Assembly: GCA_948144175.1 (NCBI GenBank)
Contig: CANXME010000812.1
Location: forward strand, 434,001-498,000
Origin: Closterium sp. NIES-65
Taxonomy: Eukaryota > Streptophyta > Zygnematophyceae > Desmidiales > Closteriaceae
Direction: 5' to 3'
Length of the DNA stretch: 64,000 bases
The position numbers and the translations under genes are program-made. Every line of letters starts with the position of its first letter. The stretch's first letter is position 1. The notes below the pieces were generated by a model that saw only the letters and a program-made list of their open reading frames with translations, did no database searches and was not told the origin of the DNA. This document shows, one piece after another, positions 19,915-31,507 of this stretch.

Positions 19915-22900
19915 ATGTCAGGCATGGAGGGCCAAGGCGACAACTACGCGACTAGGAGTGACATTGCGAGCCTCCGCACCGACATGGAGCAGACGTAGGC
20001 GACGCTTCGTCGACTCGAGGCTTTTCTAACAAGCCAACCAGGGTTCGCCACCGCAGCAGCAGCGACTGCAGCACCGACAACTCCAGCAGCAGTGGCGACA
20101 CCGACATTTCACGGACCAATGGCACCACTGTCGCCGAACCTCGAAGCAGCACAACCGAGGCTCCCGGAGGCGTTTGATCCAAGCGCGAAGGGATCCGACG
20201 TCCGGCGATTCGTGGCCACCCTCGAAATTTACTTCGAGGCCATTGGCTGTTCGACCCCGCAACACGACGCAGCAAGGATTCGGCTCGCAGCGACACTGTT
20301 ACGTGGACCGGCTCTCAAATGGATTTACTACACCGACGTAGCCCGCGGGGAGAAAACGTGGCAGCAGTTTCGCGCAGATTTAATCGGGCGTTTCGAACCA
20401 ATTAATTTAACCTACATGGTGCGGCAGAAGATACACCGACACAAGCAATACAGTAGTGTAACACAGTACACGCAGCAGATGGATTTACTGTTCAACTGCA
20501 TCACCGACCTGACCGAAGGCGAAAAAATCCAGGCGTACACCGAAGGGCTAAAAATGGAGATTCGGCGGCAGGTGATTGCGTCGAATTACAGCAGCTACAG
20601 AGACATCGTGCGTGTTGCCGAGCGATACGACGCGCTGACTCGAGGTCAACCCGAAACACGACGCTTCACGCCGAACCGTACATTCGGCACGGACCGATCG
20701 GCACCCCCCACGTTCGCCGAACCGATGGATATCGACAAATACGACGCGAAGCAGCAGCCGACAAAATGCAAATTTTGCGGCGCGGCAGGGCATCAATTTT
20801 TGTCGTGCTACAAAATGAAGAAAGCACGTGCGGCACTCCGGGACGGAAACAGTGGAGCACCCCGAAGTAAAAAAACGGGAATCGCCAGTAGCCGCGGATC
20901 GACCTGGCGATCGCGTAAAGATCCGAAAAGCAGGAAAAGGCGACAACGTGGCGACTTCGGAGCGGGTGAAAAAAGGAGAAAATGATGGCGCGAATCTAAA
21001 ACGCTACGACCGGCCGGCATCAGGGGAAATCGCCGAGGCGAATGGAGGCTCGGCGAAAAAAGACTCTGCAGCGACCGGGAAACTCCAGCCGAACACCCAC
21101 GAAAGTAAGAATTCGTTAAAAGTATCCTATAAAGATACTCTAACGAAGAATATTGCTTCTCGTGGTTTTCAAGCCTTTAAAAAATTCAGGGGAGGTTTAG
21201 AGGCCAAGAAAAAGCCTTTAGAAATTATTCAGGTACCCGAGAAGTTGGGCAAAGTACTACGGAGCGTAGAAAAGGGTCGTGCGTTCCGTGGAGTTAATAT
21301 TCTCTCCCCGCAGCATAGTGTTAAGGCTCCCCGTTGCCCACAGGTGAAGCCTACACAGCTGCCAAGGCTTAGAGGAGACATCCAGGCTCAGGAGAAATTA
21401 TACAAGCCTCGGAAAAATCCTCCTACCCCCCAGGTGAAGTTGGAAAGCGCTGAGTCAGGTATAGGAAAAGGGGAAGGTATTAAGTTTGATGTACCCTATG
21501 ATCCTATTAACGAGACCCTCTTTGGCTACTCAGCGCAGCAGAAACCACTACTCCTCGAGGTGTTATGCAATGGGCGACGCCTCCAGGCATTGGTGGACAG
21601 CAGTGCATCTCACTCGGTGTGTGACTGCGGAGCATTGGTGAAAATTGGAGAGAAGGCGGAAGAGACCCAATTTTCAGCAACCATGGTGGACGGTAGGAAG
21701 CTTCCTATCCACGGCGAAGCATCACTACAGCTGCATATAGGTGCGTTGAGGTGGAAGCCAAAGCTACCAGTCACCAACATCAAAGGGTTAGATTTTATCT
21801 TGGGGCGAGATTTTCTGAAGCGGTTCAACCCCGAGATCGATTGGGTCAACAGCAAGGTGTGCATCTACAACAACGGGAAGCGGATAGCACTGCGAAGCTG
21901 GACGGATACAGGGGATGTACCTGAAACAACACTGGCACGGTTCGAACAGACGGTGAACGAGAGTAACACGGGTTACCTAGCACTGGTCATGGCAGCAGTA
22001 GAGGAGGAGAAGCCGAGTTTCGAGCTCCCTGCTGTAGTAAAGGAGGTCTTGGAGCAGTACAAGGATATAATGCCCGACGACCTACCTGCAGGCGTACCTC
22101 CAGCACACACCCACGAGCACGAGATCGTGGAGGAACCAGGTGCGAAACCCGTCTCACGTGCACCATACCGACTGAGTTCGACAGAGCTGACAGACATGAA
22201 GAAACAGATAGAGTATCTACTGGACAGACAACTGATCCGCCCATCCACCTCTCCCTACGGTGCACCAGTTCTCTTCACTCCAAAACCAGACGGCAGTTTA
22301 CGGATGTGCATTGACTACCGCGCACTGAACAAACAGACAGTAAAAAACAAATATCCCATACCGCGCATAGACGACCTACTCGATCAACTGCGTGGAGCAA
22401 CAGTATTTTTGAAGCTGGACCTACGATCGGGTTACTAGCAGATCAAGATGGCGGACAACTCGGTCCACAAGACGGCGTTCCGTACCAGATACGGCTCCTA
22501 CGAATACTTGGTGATGCCGTTCGGACTCTGCAACGCACCAGCAACGTTTTAGGCGGAGATGAATCACATCTTACGACCCTTGCTGGACGAGTGCGTGGTG
22601 GTGTACCTGGACGACATTCTCATCTACTCCAAGAACATGAAGGAGCACGTGGAGCATCTGCGGAAGGTGTTCGAGACCCTGCGGAAAAACAAGTTCTACG
22701 TGAAGCTGTCAAAGAGCGACTTCGCTCTGAAGAAGGTGCAGTTTCTCGGGCACATGGTGAGTGCCGAGGGCGTACACGTGGACCCGCGGAAGATCAAAGC
22801 CATCAAAAAGTGGAAAGTACCGGAGAACGTGAAGGAGTTGCAGCAGTTCCTAGGCTTCGCCAACTACTACAACAGGTTCGTGCCGCAGTACGCTAAGATA

Positions 22901-24874
22901 GCAGCGCCACTGACCGACCTACTGAAAAAGGATACGCCCTATAAATGGGATACCCCTCATCAACAAGCCAAGGAGCAGCTACAGACAGCACTGACTACAG
23001 CGCCAGTACTCATCATACCGGACCTAGACAAGGACTACGTGGTTGAAGCAGATGCGAGTGACCAGGCAGTCGTAGCAGTACTGATGCAGGATCACGGATG
23101 CGGTTTACAGCCTATCGCCTACCTCAGTAAGAAACTACACGGAGCAGAACTAAACTACCCCATTCATGACAAGGAAGCCTTAGCGATAATCATAGCCTTC
23201 AAGGCGTGGAGGTGTTACCTAGAGGGAGCCAAGACTACAGTCTATACTGACCACTGCAGTCTCAAATACCTGAAGTCACAACCGACGCTCTCACGACGAC
23301 AGGTGCGGTGGGTGGACTTCCTGGAAACTCACTTCCACTATGACATCGTCTACAAGCCCGGGCTACACAACAAAGCAGACGCGTTGAGCCGCCTCGGACA
23401 TGTAGCAGGCATCGAGCTCGACGGGATGAACCCTCTGCTCAAGGGTCTATTCCAACATGGGTATTCCGTGGACGCAGAAATCACTACAGCACAGAACCAG
23501 AAGCTGTTACAGTGGGAGAAAGACCTAGCGGTAAGGAAGGGTTCAGGAAAGATTTGGGCACCGAATTACGCCCAGCTACGGCAGATCCTATTGGAGGAGT
23601 TTCACGACGTACCTTACGCGGGACATCTCGGGAGCAACAAGACATTAGTAGGGATAGCGAAGTATTACTACTGGCCCGGGATGGCAGCAGACGTGCAGCA
23701 GTTCGTCACCTCTTGCGACACGTGCCAGCGGATGAAGAGCAGCAAGCAGAAAAAGGCAGGGTTACTTAAGCCTCTACCCGTACCGGAGCAGCCATGGCAG
23801 GTCGTTAGCCTCGACTTTATCACAGGACTTCCTTCGAGCTCACGGGGGCACGATTCCATCCTCGTAGTCATCGATAAGTTCTCCAAAATGGGTCACTTCA
23901 TACCGACCAACGCCACAGCTACAGCTGAAGCAATTGCTTGCCTCTTCTTCGACCGCATCATCACCATCCACGGCATCCCCGCTACCCTCATCTCCGACAG
24001 AGACCCAAAATTCACTAGTAAGTTCTAGAAGGAGCTCATGGGACTGTTGGGGACAAAGCTTGCAATGTCTTCAGCATACCACCCCCAGATTGACGGACAA
24101 ACAGAGCGACTCAATCAAGTGGTTGAACAGTTACTGCGCACAGCTTGCAAGGACGACGTCAGCCACTGGGACACACAGTTACCGAACCTAGAGTTCGCTT
24201 ACAACAACGCCTCACATGCGGCCACAGGGAAAACTCCTTTCTTCCTGTGTTACGGACCGGAACCACTCACACCACAGCAGCCAACCACACCGGCACACGT
24301 CCAAGCCGCACATGACTTCGTCACCACCATGCAGCAGCTATGGGAAAAGACTCAGCGACGTCTCACCAAGATGCAGAACTCCCAGAAGCAGTATGCCAAT
24401 CGTCAGCGACGAGATCACTCAGTAGCAGTCGGAGATCAGGTGCTTCTTGACAAACACAACTTGAACCTGTCTCACCTCCCATCCAAACTCCGGCCTCGCT
24501 TCTGTGGTCCTTTTCTCGTTGAGGCACAGGTGACACCAGATACATTCCGCTTGCGCTTACCAGATTCGTGGAAGCTTCACAATGCTTTCCATGTGCAGCT
24601 ACTGAAACCCTACAAGGACCCCAACCAACAGTTCCAGGGACGGCAGCTACCGCCACCTCCACTTGTTCTTGTGCAGGATGAAACTGAGTACGAGATTGAG
24701 CGCGTTCTCTCTCATCGGCGCCGCGGTGGCAAGACCCTCGAGTTCTTGATACGCTGGAAGGGATACGACCCCACTGAGGACAGTTGGGTTGCAGAAGCTG
24801 ATATGGACAACGCACGCCGTGCTCTCAAGGACTATCTTGTCAAGCAAGGTGTATCTCACGCCACCCAACTTTGA
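19915..24874 (+). pseudogene. Gypsy element 1 gag-pol region
   Basis: Gag starts at about 19915 and has a retrotransposon capsid fold region (LEIYFEAIGC, TWQQFRADLIGRF) to about 20660. A classic CX2CX4HX4C knuckle (CKFCGAAGHQFLSC) lies near 20770. Pol overlaps the end of gag in another frame, as in many Ty3 relatives. It holds protease (LQALVDS) at about 21590, RT with YLDD at about 22603, RNase H (VEADASDQAV) at 23040-23400, and integrase with an HHCC finger (23600-23730) and DDE core (LDFITGLP, VVIDKFSKMGHF). A C-terminal chromodomain (EYEIERVLSHR, FLIRWKGYDPTEDSW) lies at 24690-24850. The chromodomain in this family directs insertion to heterochromatin. About three breaks. Confidence 0.88.
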
Positions 24875-25071
24875 GGGGGGGACGTGTGAGAGTACGACGG
24901 CTTATGCCAGCTATGCTTGCCTGCCTTTCCTTTATCATGCTATTTCTAGTATAGGATAATCATATGCATGCATGAATTGCTTGATTTCCTAGGCTAGGTG
25001 CTTTCCTATATTTTATTATAGTTATAGCACTCAGCTAGGTTGCGTGCACCAAATTCTGGCCTTTTCAATTG

Positions 25072-25450
25072 TGCGAGAGTACGACGGCTTATGCCAGCTA
25101 TGCTTGTTTGCCTTTACTTTATCATGCTATTTCTAGCATAGGATAATTATATGCATGCATGAATTGCTTGATTTCCTAGGCTAGGTGCTTTTGTATATTT
25201 TATTTTAGTTATAGCACCAAGCTAGGTTGCGTGCACCGAATTCTGGCTTTTCGGCTGCCACCGAATTGCCTTCTACCGAATTCGGTAAGGATCTGTTCTG
25301 GACGCTACGCGGCCCGCGGAACCTTCGCGTAACACCTGGTTACGGGGCCTTGTGTCGAGCCTATATATAGCCTCGTGTTGTATCCAGGTGATTCATTCAA
25401 TTCGATTCAATTCACATTCTCTTTTCTGAGCTCGATCCTAGATCCTCACA
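25072..25450 (+). mobile_element. Solo gypsy LTR nested in the 3' LTR of gypsy element 1
   Basis: A 379-bp LTR of the same family (TGCGAGAGTACG...GATCCTCACA) splits the 3' LTR of the host element, whose halves are 24885-25071 and 25451-25647. The flanks AATTG and GGTTT are decayed forms of the GGTTG present at that point of the intact LTR, so this looks like a separate insertion later reduced to a solo LTR. Confidence 0.75.
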
Positions 25451-25652
25451 GGTTTCCACCGAATTGCCTTCTACCGAATTCGGTAAGGATCTGTTCGGGA
25501 CGCTACGCGGCCCGCGGAGCCTTCGCGTAACACCTGGTTACAGGGCCTTGTGTCGAGCCTATATATAGCCTCGTGTTGTACCCAGGTGATCATTCAATTC
25601 GACTCAATTCTCATTCTCTTTTCGGAGCTCGATCCTAGATCCTCACACCCAG

Positions 25653-28600
25653 CACCCTCAGGCTCCGCACCCCCAGGCTCAGCACCCCCAGGCCTAGCAC
25701 CCCAAGGCTCAGGACCCTCAGACTCAGCACCCCTAGGCTCAGCACCCCCAGACCCACCACTCCTAGGCTCAGCACCCCCAGACCCAGAACCCCCATGCTC
25801 AGCACCCCCAGACCCCGCACCTGCAGGCTCAGCACCCCTAGTAGCTCCAGAGTCAACAGCTACCTCGACAGGCTCGACTGCGTCTACCTGGGACACACAT
25901 GAGGGGGCAAGACCCTGAGGGGGAAGTGGTTCGACCAGGGGGGGACCTGGCGCGAGGAAGAGCGGCGGCGGGGGGAGGGGCGAAGTGCGGTAGGGGAAGA
26001 GACGGTAGTAAGGAACCGACTTGTCAAAGGTGACGTCCTGGGAGGACAGAACACGGCGCGAGGTGGGGTGGTAAAACTGCCAACCAGGCGCGTCAGGGGG
26101 AAAGCCAAGGAAGACGCAGGGAACAGCACGGGGGGACAGCTTGTCCGCAGACAAGTGGCAAACAAAAGTCCGAGATCCCTAGACGCGAAACGCAGACGCA
26201 TCGCCAACCTTCCCCGTCCACCGCAGAGTAGAGGAGGTCTCCGGCAAGGAGATCCGGGGCTGAAGGTTGATCTGATGTGCTGCGTACTGAACCGCGAACG
26301 GCCACTTAAAATGGGGAGCAGCCGCATGAATCATGGACGTACGAGCGACGTCCATGACCATGCCAATGCGGCGCTCAGCAATCACATTTTGCTGTGGAGA
26401 GGCCGGAAGCGTGAACGCCTGGCGGATGCCCTGTGCACGAGAGAAGGCTCCGAGAAGGTCAGTGGAAGACTCTCCGCCTCTGTCAGAGTGCAGACGCAGA
26501 ACCGGAAAGTCCAACCAAAACTCTCTCGGAGCTGGAGACGAGCTGCGCGGATCCAATCAATCAACACCTCAGTGACGTCATCCTTGCTGAGCAAGGGGAA
26601 AACCGTGGTCTAACGCGAGTAGTCGTCAACCACCAACAGGAAGTAACGCCCGTGACCCTGGCCACGGACGCGGGCGGGGCCCCACACGTCCATGTGAAGA
26701 GTCTGCAGCGGAGCCTCTGTCGGAGGAAACTCAGAGGAGTGAGGAGCGGCGCGCTGCCGCCCCTCGACGTAGGGAACACAAGTAGGGGTAGGCCCCGGAG
26801 GGAGGGAAGGGAGGGACCGGGGGAGACCAGAGACAAGGTTACGGGAGGCCATGCCTCGAAGACGAGGCAGGGAGGGGTTACCAAGGCGGTGGTGCCTGAG
26901 GAGGGTCCGGTGGGACAGGAGACGACACGAGCAGGGAGCAGACTCAAGACCAGATGTGGACGCTGCAGCAAACACCTGACCCGACGCAGCTACCTGACCA
27001 GACTCAGCAACCAGAGGAGACTCCGTAGTCAGTGTATAGAGGCTCGACCCTGGCCGACGTGTAAACGTGGCCAGGTGTCGGCCTGTCCGAGCGTCCGTGC
27101 AGTGGGTCACCCGCTGACTCGCAGGAGTGAACTAGTCAACCCCCCCCCCATCCTGTAGATCAGCACCACTCACCAAGTTCGTCGAGAACGAGGGGAGGTA
27201 GAGACCGGACAAGGTGCCAAAGGGGGCCGCCGGACACGGTAAGACAGTGGAGAAGTGGGCAAGGACAGGACCCCCAGAGAGGTTCGCCAGGGAGACCGCA
27301 ACCGGCCGACAAAGCGGCGTAAGCGTGGTGCAGTCTCGAAAGAAGGAGCGGGAAGCACCCGAGTCAAGGGTGAAGGTGTGAAAGGCCTGAGCCGACGTGG
27401 TACCTGAGAGAGCAGACTCACCAGCACCTGGGGTAGCAGACGCGCTAGCACCTAGAGCAGCAGCCTCACCAGCACCTAGAGCAGCAGCCTCACTGCCCGG
27501 GTCAGGCGGAACACACAGATAACAGTCACCCTCATCACTAGTAGACACAATGTACATGGCAGCAAGAATAGCATCATAATCCAGATCAAAGATAGCAACC
27601 CCTGACCTAAGTAGCTCGCCCTAGCGGGGGATCTCAGTGGCGTCAGGGAACTGGAGATGCCAAGCGTCCGTCAGGCGGCCGAAGCAGCGCTGGGTGGTAT
27701 GCGGGCCACCGCACGGCTCACCAGTGCGGTCGTCGGTACGCAGGACCTAGGCACAAGGACCAGCACCCCCACCCCGCTGACACGCAGCGTACCACTCAAG
27801 AAGCTGCTGGGGGGGCGGGGTGTCACGAGAGCGCTGCTGCTGCTGGCGCTGACCACCACCGAAGCCGCCCCGCTGCACAGAGCCACCCCGACCAGCTCCA
27901 CCGCCGCGGCTGCCACCTCCGCCACCGCCGCCACCGCCTCCTCCCCTGCTCCCACCGCCACCGCCGCCGCCGCCTCCGCCTCCACCGCCGCCACCGAAGC
28001 CCCCACCCCCGCCACCACTCCCACCGCCACCCCCACTCCCTCCACCGCCTCCACCGCCTCCTCCACCGCCCCCGCTAGCTCCTCCAGCGCCCCTGCCCCC
28101 CTTGCCCTTGCCAGGGCGGCGTCTCCCGCTAGGGGTAGACGCCGCACCGACCGACTCAAGCCCAACAAGGTCGGCCGCAGCAGCAGAGGCAACAGAGGGT
28201 AAAAGGGGGGAGGGGGAACACCCCTCAAAGATGGGGGTGCGAGGGTCACCACGAGAGTCTCCTACAGCTACTATGCTCTTCTCTGCTGCTAGGAGGGCCT
28301 TCTCGAGGAGGTCAACGGTGAGAGTGGTGGGGCAAACTGAGAGGAAGTGGTCCCTGACTACGCGAAGAGAGTGAGGGAGCCGGGTGACTATGTAGTAGAG
28401 GGTGATGTACATAGGGGGGGGGGTTCTTGGCGCAGAACTCAGCAGGAAGCGCAGCGCGGTAGCGAGTGTCACTAGTGCGGAGGTGCGTAATGAGGAAGGT
28501 CAGGGAAGAGGTACGGTAGCATGAGGCGGCTCAGTGCAGCAGTGGCAGGGGAGGAGTAGCGTGCAACTACAGCGTCGTACAAGGTCTGAGCACTCTTGTA

Positions 28601-28668
28601 CTGACTAAAGTGCGCACGCTCAGAGGTAGGCAGGTGGCGACGCACAGCAAGACGTGCAGCAGCATCGC
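25653..28668 (-). pseudogene. Gag-integrase region of copia C/E, right of the gypsy
   Basis: Read on the minus strand: capsid region (28668-28300), polyglycine tract (28100-27860), CX13CX3HX4C knuckle (about 27690-27760), protease DSGAS (about 27350), pre-integrase segment, integrase core (DVWGPARVRG, LHSDRGGES, SPQQNVIAER) at about 26690-26200, and the start of the repetitive linker up to the gypsy. Somewhere here the sequence passes from C type to E type. It is a fossil with a few breaks; plus-strand frames of 120-240 codons over it are shadows. Confidence 0.75.
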
Positions 28669-28673
28669 GTGTG

Positions 28674-30236
28674 TGTGAAAGTTTAGAAGAAAGAAGAGGC
28701 ATTGCACTAGCAAGAATGGAGATACAAATAGCAAACCCTAGAAGGGTTGTACTCGCTATAGAGTACCCCACTGCAGGCTAGAGAACAAAGATAACATTCT
28801 GACACACCCCCATAGCCAAAGTGGGGTGTAATCAGCAGAGTAAGCAAAACAGAACAAGCTCAGGGTGGATCACAATGTCACCACACATTCTGAGCACAAG
28901 TTCAAGAAGCAATTGTTTAAAGTTCACAATTATGAGCAAAGCTAGAGGTAGCCACAACGGGCAAGTGAGGAGGAGGAGAGAGAGTGAGAGGAGAGGAGAT
29001 AGGAGGCGACGGATGAAGCTGCAGACACACGGGCAACAGGAGGCAGACTGGCACAGCGGCTACCGGACGAAGTCCTCGGAATACAGGAGTAACAGGCCCC
29101 GCGGCTAAAGTAGCGGCAGACGAGCAACGGACCCACGGGCGGCTGACACAGCTGGCTACGACTGGGCTACCGGACGAAGTCCCCGGAATACAGGTGCTGC
29201 TGGCGACACGACGGCAACCTCCATACAGCTTCCCCAAACTATCCCACTCCTCTTGACACACACCCGCTGCTACACCGCTAGCTCCACTCCCACGCACCCC
29301 CCTTAAACCCTAAACCCCAGTCTCCCACACATCCACCCCCCTCAGCGACAGCTGCAGCAGTGGGAGACAAAGGAGGAGGAGGAGCAAGGGGAGGAATGCA
29401 GAAGTGCCACCCCCATACTCGCCACCCCCTTCGCCACTCCCCAAACCCTAACACAGGCAGGGCGGGATGGCGGGTAGGGAGGTTACGAGGGGGGGGGGGG
29501 AAGGGGGAGAACCGATGCGCTGCCTCTTAGGGCGCCAAGACAAGCAACAGAAGGGGCGGCGCTCGCCCGCAAGCGGCCCCCGAGGGTCGCCTCGACAGGC
29601 GACGGGAAAAGGGGCCGCAGGCGGGGCCGGGGCCGGGGCGCAGGTAGGGCGATGGGGTCGGGGCGCAGGTTGGGCGATGGGGCCGGGGCGCAGGTAGGGC
29701 ATCGGGGCCGGGGCCGCAGGCGGGGCCGGGGCGCAGGTAGGGCAACGGGGCCGAGGCGCGTGCCCTCGGTGCGCCGCGATGGGTCCCCGTCGCCCGTCGC
29801 GGCGCCCCCAGAGGGCGACGCGGCGAACGACGGGGCAGAAGCCCGCCGCGCGCCTCGGGGCGCACAGCGGGCAGAGAACCGCCGCGCGCCTCGGGGTGCA
29901 CGGCGGGCAGAAAACCGCCGCGCGCCTCGGGGCGCACGGCGGGCAGAAAACCGCCTCGCGCCTCGGGGCGCACGGCGGGAAGAAAAAGTGCCGCACGCTA
30001 GGGGGCGTGCGGCTCAGAGAGTAGTGAAAGGTAGTTGCAGCGGAAGCGAGGAGGTGGTGACCCACCCACAGGATCGATCCAAGGGGATCGACCTGCTCTG
30101 ATAGCATGTGAAAGTTTAGAAGAAAGAAGAGGTATTGCACTAGCAAGAATGGAGATACAAATAGCAAACCCTAGAAGGGTTGTACTCGCTAAAGAGCACC
30201 CCACTACAAGCTAGAGCATAAGATAACATTCTGACA
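28674..30236 (-). mobile_element. Protein-less LTR element, second copy, GTGTG duplication
   Basis: LTRs of about 130 bp lie at 30107-30236 (5') and 28674-28804 (3'), with ends TGTCAGAATG and TTTCACA in minus orientation. The duplication GTGTG lies at 28669-28673 and 30237-30241, and a primer site (TGCTATCAGAGC on the minus strand) borders the 5' LTR. The interior shares its 3' half and the CGCCCCGAGGCGCGCGGCGG-type repeats with the element at 16182-17729, but the downstream half of the LTR is different and shorter. No gag or pol domain. It interrupts gag of copia E. Confidence 0.88.
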
Positions 30237-30241
30237 GTGTG

Positions 30242-30429
30242 GCCCACTGTGAGCGAACAGTGGCGTAGGCATCAGCAGCACGGGCAGGAGAGGCACCAGA
30301 GGTGAGGTCAAAGAGGGAGAGACCGTCTGCCCTATCGCACTGTAGGAAAAGCTGCAGGTCATCTACCCAGACGTCAAAGTCAATGGCCCGACCCTCAGCG
30401 TCAAAAGCGAGGACACTAGGGGTAGCCAT
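30242..30429 (-). pseudogene. Start of copia E gag
   Basis: Begins at the ATG whose complement is at 30427-30429 (MATPSVLAFDAEGRAIDFDV), nearly the same as copia A gag, and runs to the insertion of the protein-less LTR element. The gag continues beyond that insertion at 28668. Confidence 0.8.
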
Positions 30430-30489
30430 GACAGCAGTAGACTAGCAGCGCGAACAGTAGGGTAAGGGCAGTGTAGTCACAGAGGCGCT

Positions 30490-31290
30490 GCTCTTACTGG
30501 ACAGGGGGGCTCGGGCGGCTCGGCGGCTCGGCGGCTCGGCGACTGGGCGGCTCGTCTGCTCGGCGGCTCGGCTGCTGGGTGGCTCAGCTGGTCGGCGGCT
30601 CGGCTGCTTGGCGGCTCGGCGGCTCGGCGGCTTGGCTGCTGGGCGGCTCGGCGGCTCGGCTGTTGGGTGGCCCGGCTGCTCGGCGACTTGGCGGCTCAGC
30701 TGCTGGGCGGCTCGGCGGCTCGGCTGCTGGGCGGCTCGGCTGCTCGGCGGCTCGGCTGCTGGGCGGCTGTGCCGCTAAGGAAGGCGGGGCCGCGAAGGGC
30801 GGCGGGGCCGCTGAAGTGAGCGGCGACGGGGCCGTAGAGGAGGCGGCGGGAGGGCCGCTGAAGGGGCGGCGTCGAGGCCGCTGCAGGGGTGGCGACGGGG
30901 CTGCTGAAAGGGCGGCGACGGGCCGTAAGGGGAGGGCGGCGACGGGGCCGCTGTAAGGGCGGCGACGGGGCCGCTGTAAGGGCGGCGACGGGCCGTAAGG
31001 GGAGGACGGCGACGGGCCGTAAGGGGAGGGCGGCGACGGGGCCGCTGCAAAGGCAGCGACAGGGCCGCTGTAAGGGCGGCGACGGGGCCGCAGGTGAAAG
31101 GGCGGCGACGGGCCACAGGGGGAGGACGGCGACGGGCCGCTGAGGGCGGTACGACGGGGCCGCAAAAGGGGCGGCGCGACGCGGCCGCGAAGGGCGCCGC
31201 GACGGAACCGCTAAGGGCGGCGCAACGGGCCGCTAAGGGCGACGCGACGGGGCCGTTAGGGAAGGCGCGACCCTAAGCGCGCTTCAGGCA
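30490..31290 (-). repeat. GC-rich minisatellite in the copia E leader
   Basis: Two arrays: GGCGGCTCGGCTGCTGG-type units (30510-30780) and GGGGCCGCTGTAAGGGCGGCGAC-type units (30780-31250). Lies between gag and the primer site (TGGTATCGAGCAAG on the minus strand, ending at 31372). Open frames here are by-products. Confidence 0.85.
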
Positions 31291-31372
31291 AGGGCGGGAC
31301 ACGCCCCGGGCAGGAAAAAAAAAGTCGGTGGGCCCTAGGAACAGTTCCCACTAGGGAACTTGCTCGATACCA

Positions 31373-31502
31373 TGAGAAAAGAGAACGAGAATGATTGGAC
31401 TATGAAAGAGTTGGGTACAAGTACTAACCCTAATTGGGCTGTACCCCTTATGGGCTACCCCACTACAGCCTACACTAATGTATAAGCTATAATGTTCTGA
31501 CA
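31373..31502 (-). repeat. 5' LTR of copia E
   Basis: 130 bp, TGTCAGAACATT...TTTTCTCA in minus orientation, bordered by the primer site on its left and CTGCT on its right. Only a 69-bp partner remains at 4792-4860. Confidence 0.85.
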
Positions 31503-31507
31503 CTGCT

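Larger units (their letters stand above)
12570..22870. repeat. Large duplicated block, copy 1
   Basis: From 12570 to 22870 the sequence matches 33058-41811 at roughly 98-99% by eye, in the same orientation. It covers part of copia D integrase, the AGACG-flanked left end of copia C, a TRIM, and the first half of a gypsy element. The only large difference is the extra 1.55-kb element at 16182-17729. Copy 1 continues right with the rest of the gypsy; in copy 2 the gypsy is cut off. Confidence 0.85.
19376..25647 (+). mobile_element. Ty3/gypsy chromovirus, near full length, CCCAG duplication
   Basis: 5' LTR 19376-19755 (TGTGAGAGTACG...GATCCTCACA, 380 bp), primer site TTGGTAATCAGAGC from 19757, gag and pol to 24874, purine tract GAGGGGGGGACG, and a 3' LTR (24885-25071 plus 25451-25647) that is itself interrupted by a solo LTR. 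CCCAG flanks the whole at 19371-19375 and 25648-25652. Domain order is protease, RT, RNase H, integrase, chromodomain, which defines a chromovirus. The LTRs differ at about 13 of 380 positions. It carries about three breaks. It is inserted in the linker of a minus-strand copia. Confidence 0.9.
4792..31502 (-). mobile_element. Ty1/copia element E, outer limits with CTGCT duplication
   Basis: Left end TGAGAAAAGAG (4792) and right end TTCTGACA (31502) are the two outer ends of the same LTR type, flanked by CTGCT at 4787-4791 and 31503-31507. Joining the flanks restores continuous copia D sequence, so E inserted into D near the end of its RNase H. The 5' LTR (31373-31502) is whole; only 69 bp of the 3' LTR remain (4792-4860), cut by copia A. 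E-derived leader, gag and pol occupy the right part (about 25653-31372, interrupted). The left part of the interval was replaced by rearrangement with copia C material and part of D, so E is not a simple single element any more. Confidence 0.7.

Noticed and set aside
30579-31276. Gly/Arg/Ala-rich open frames in the copia E leader
   Set aside because: Same cause: simple repeats with few stop codons in any frame.
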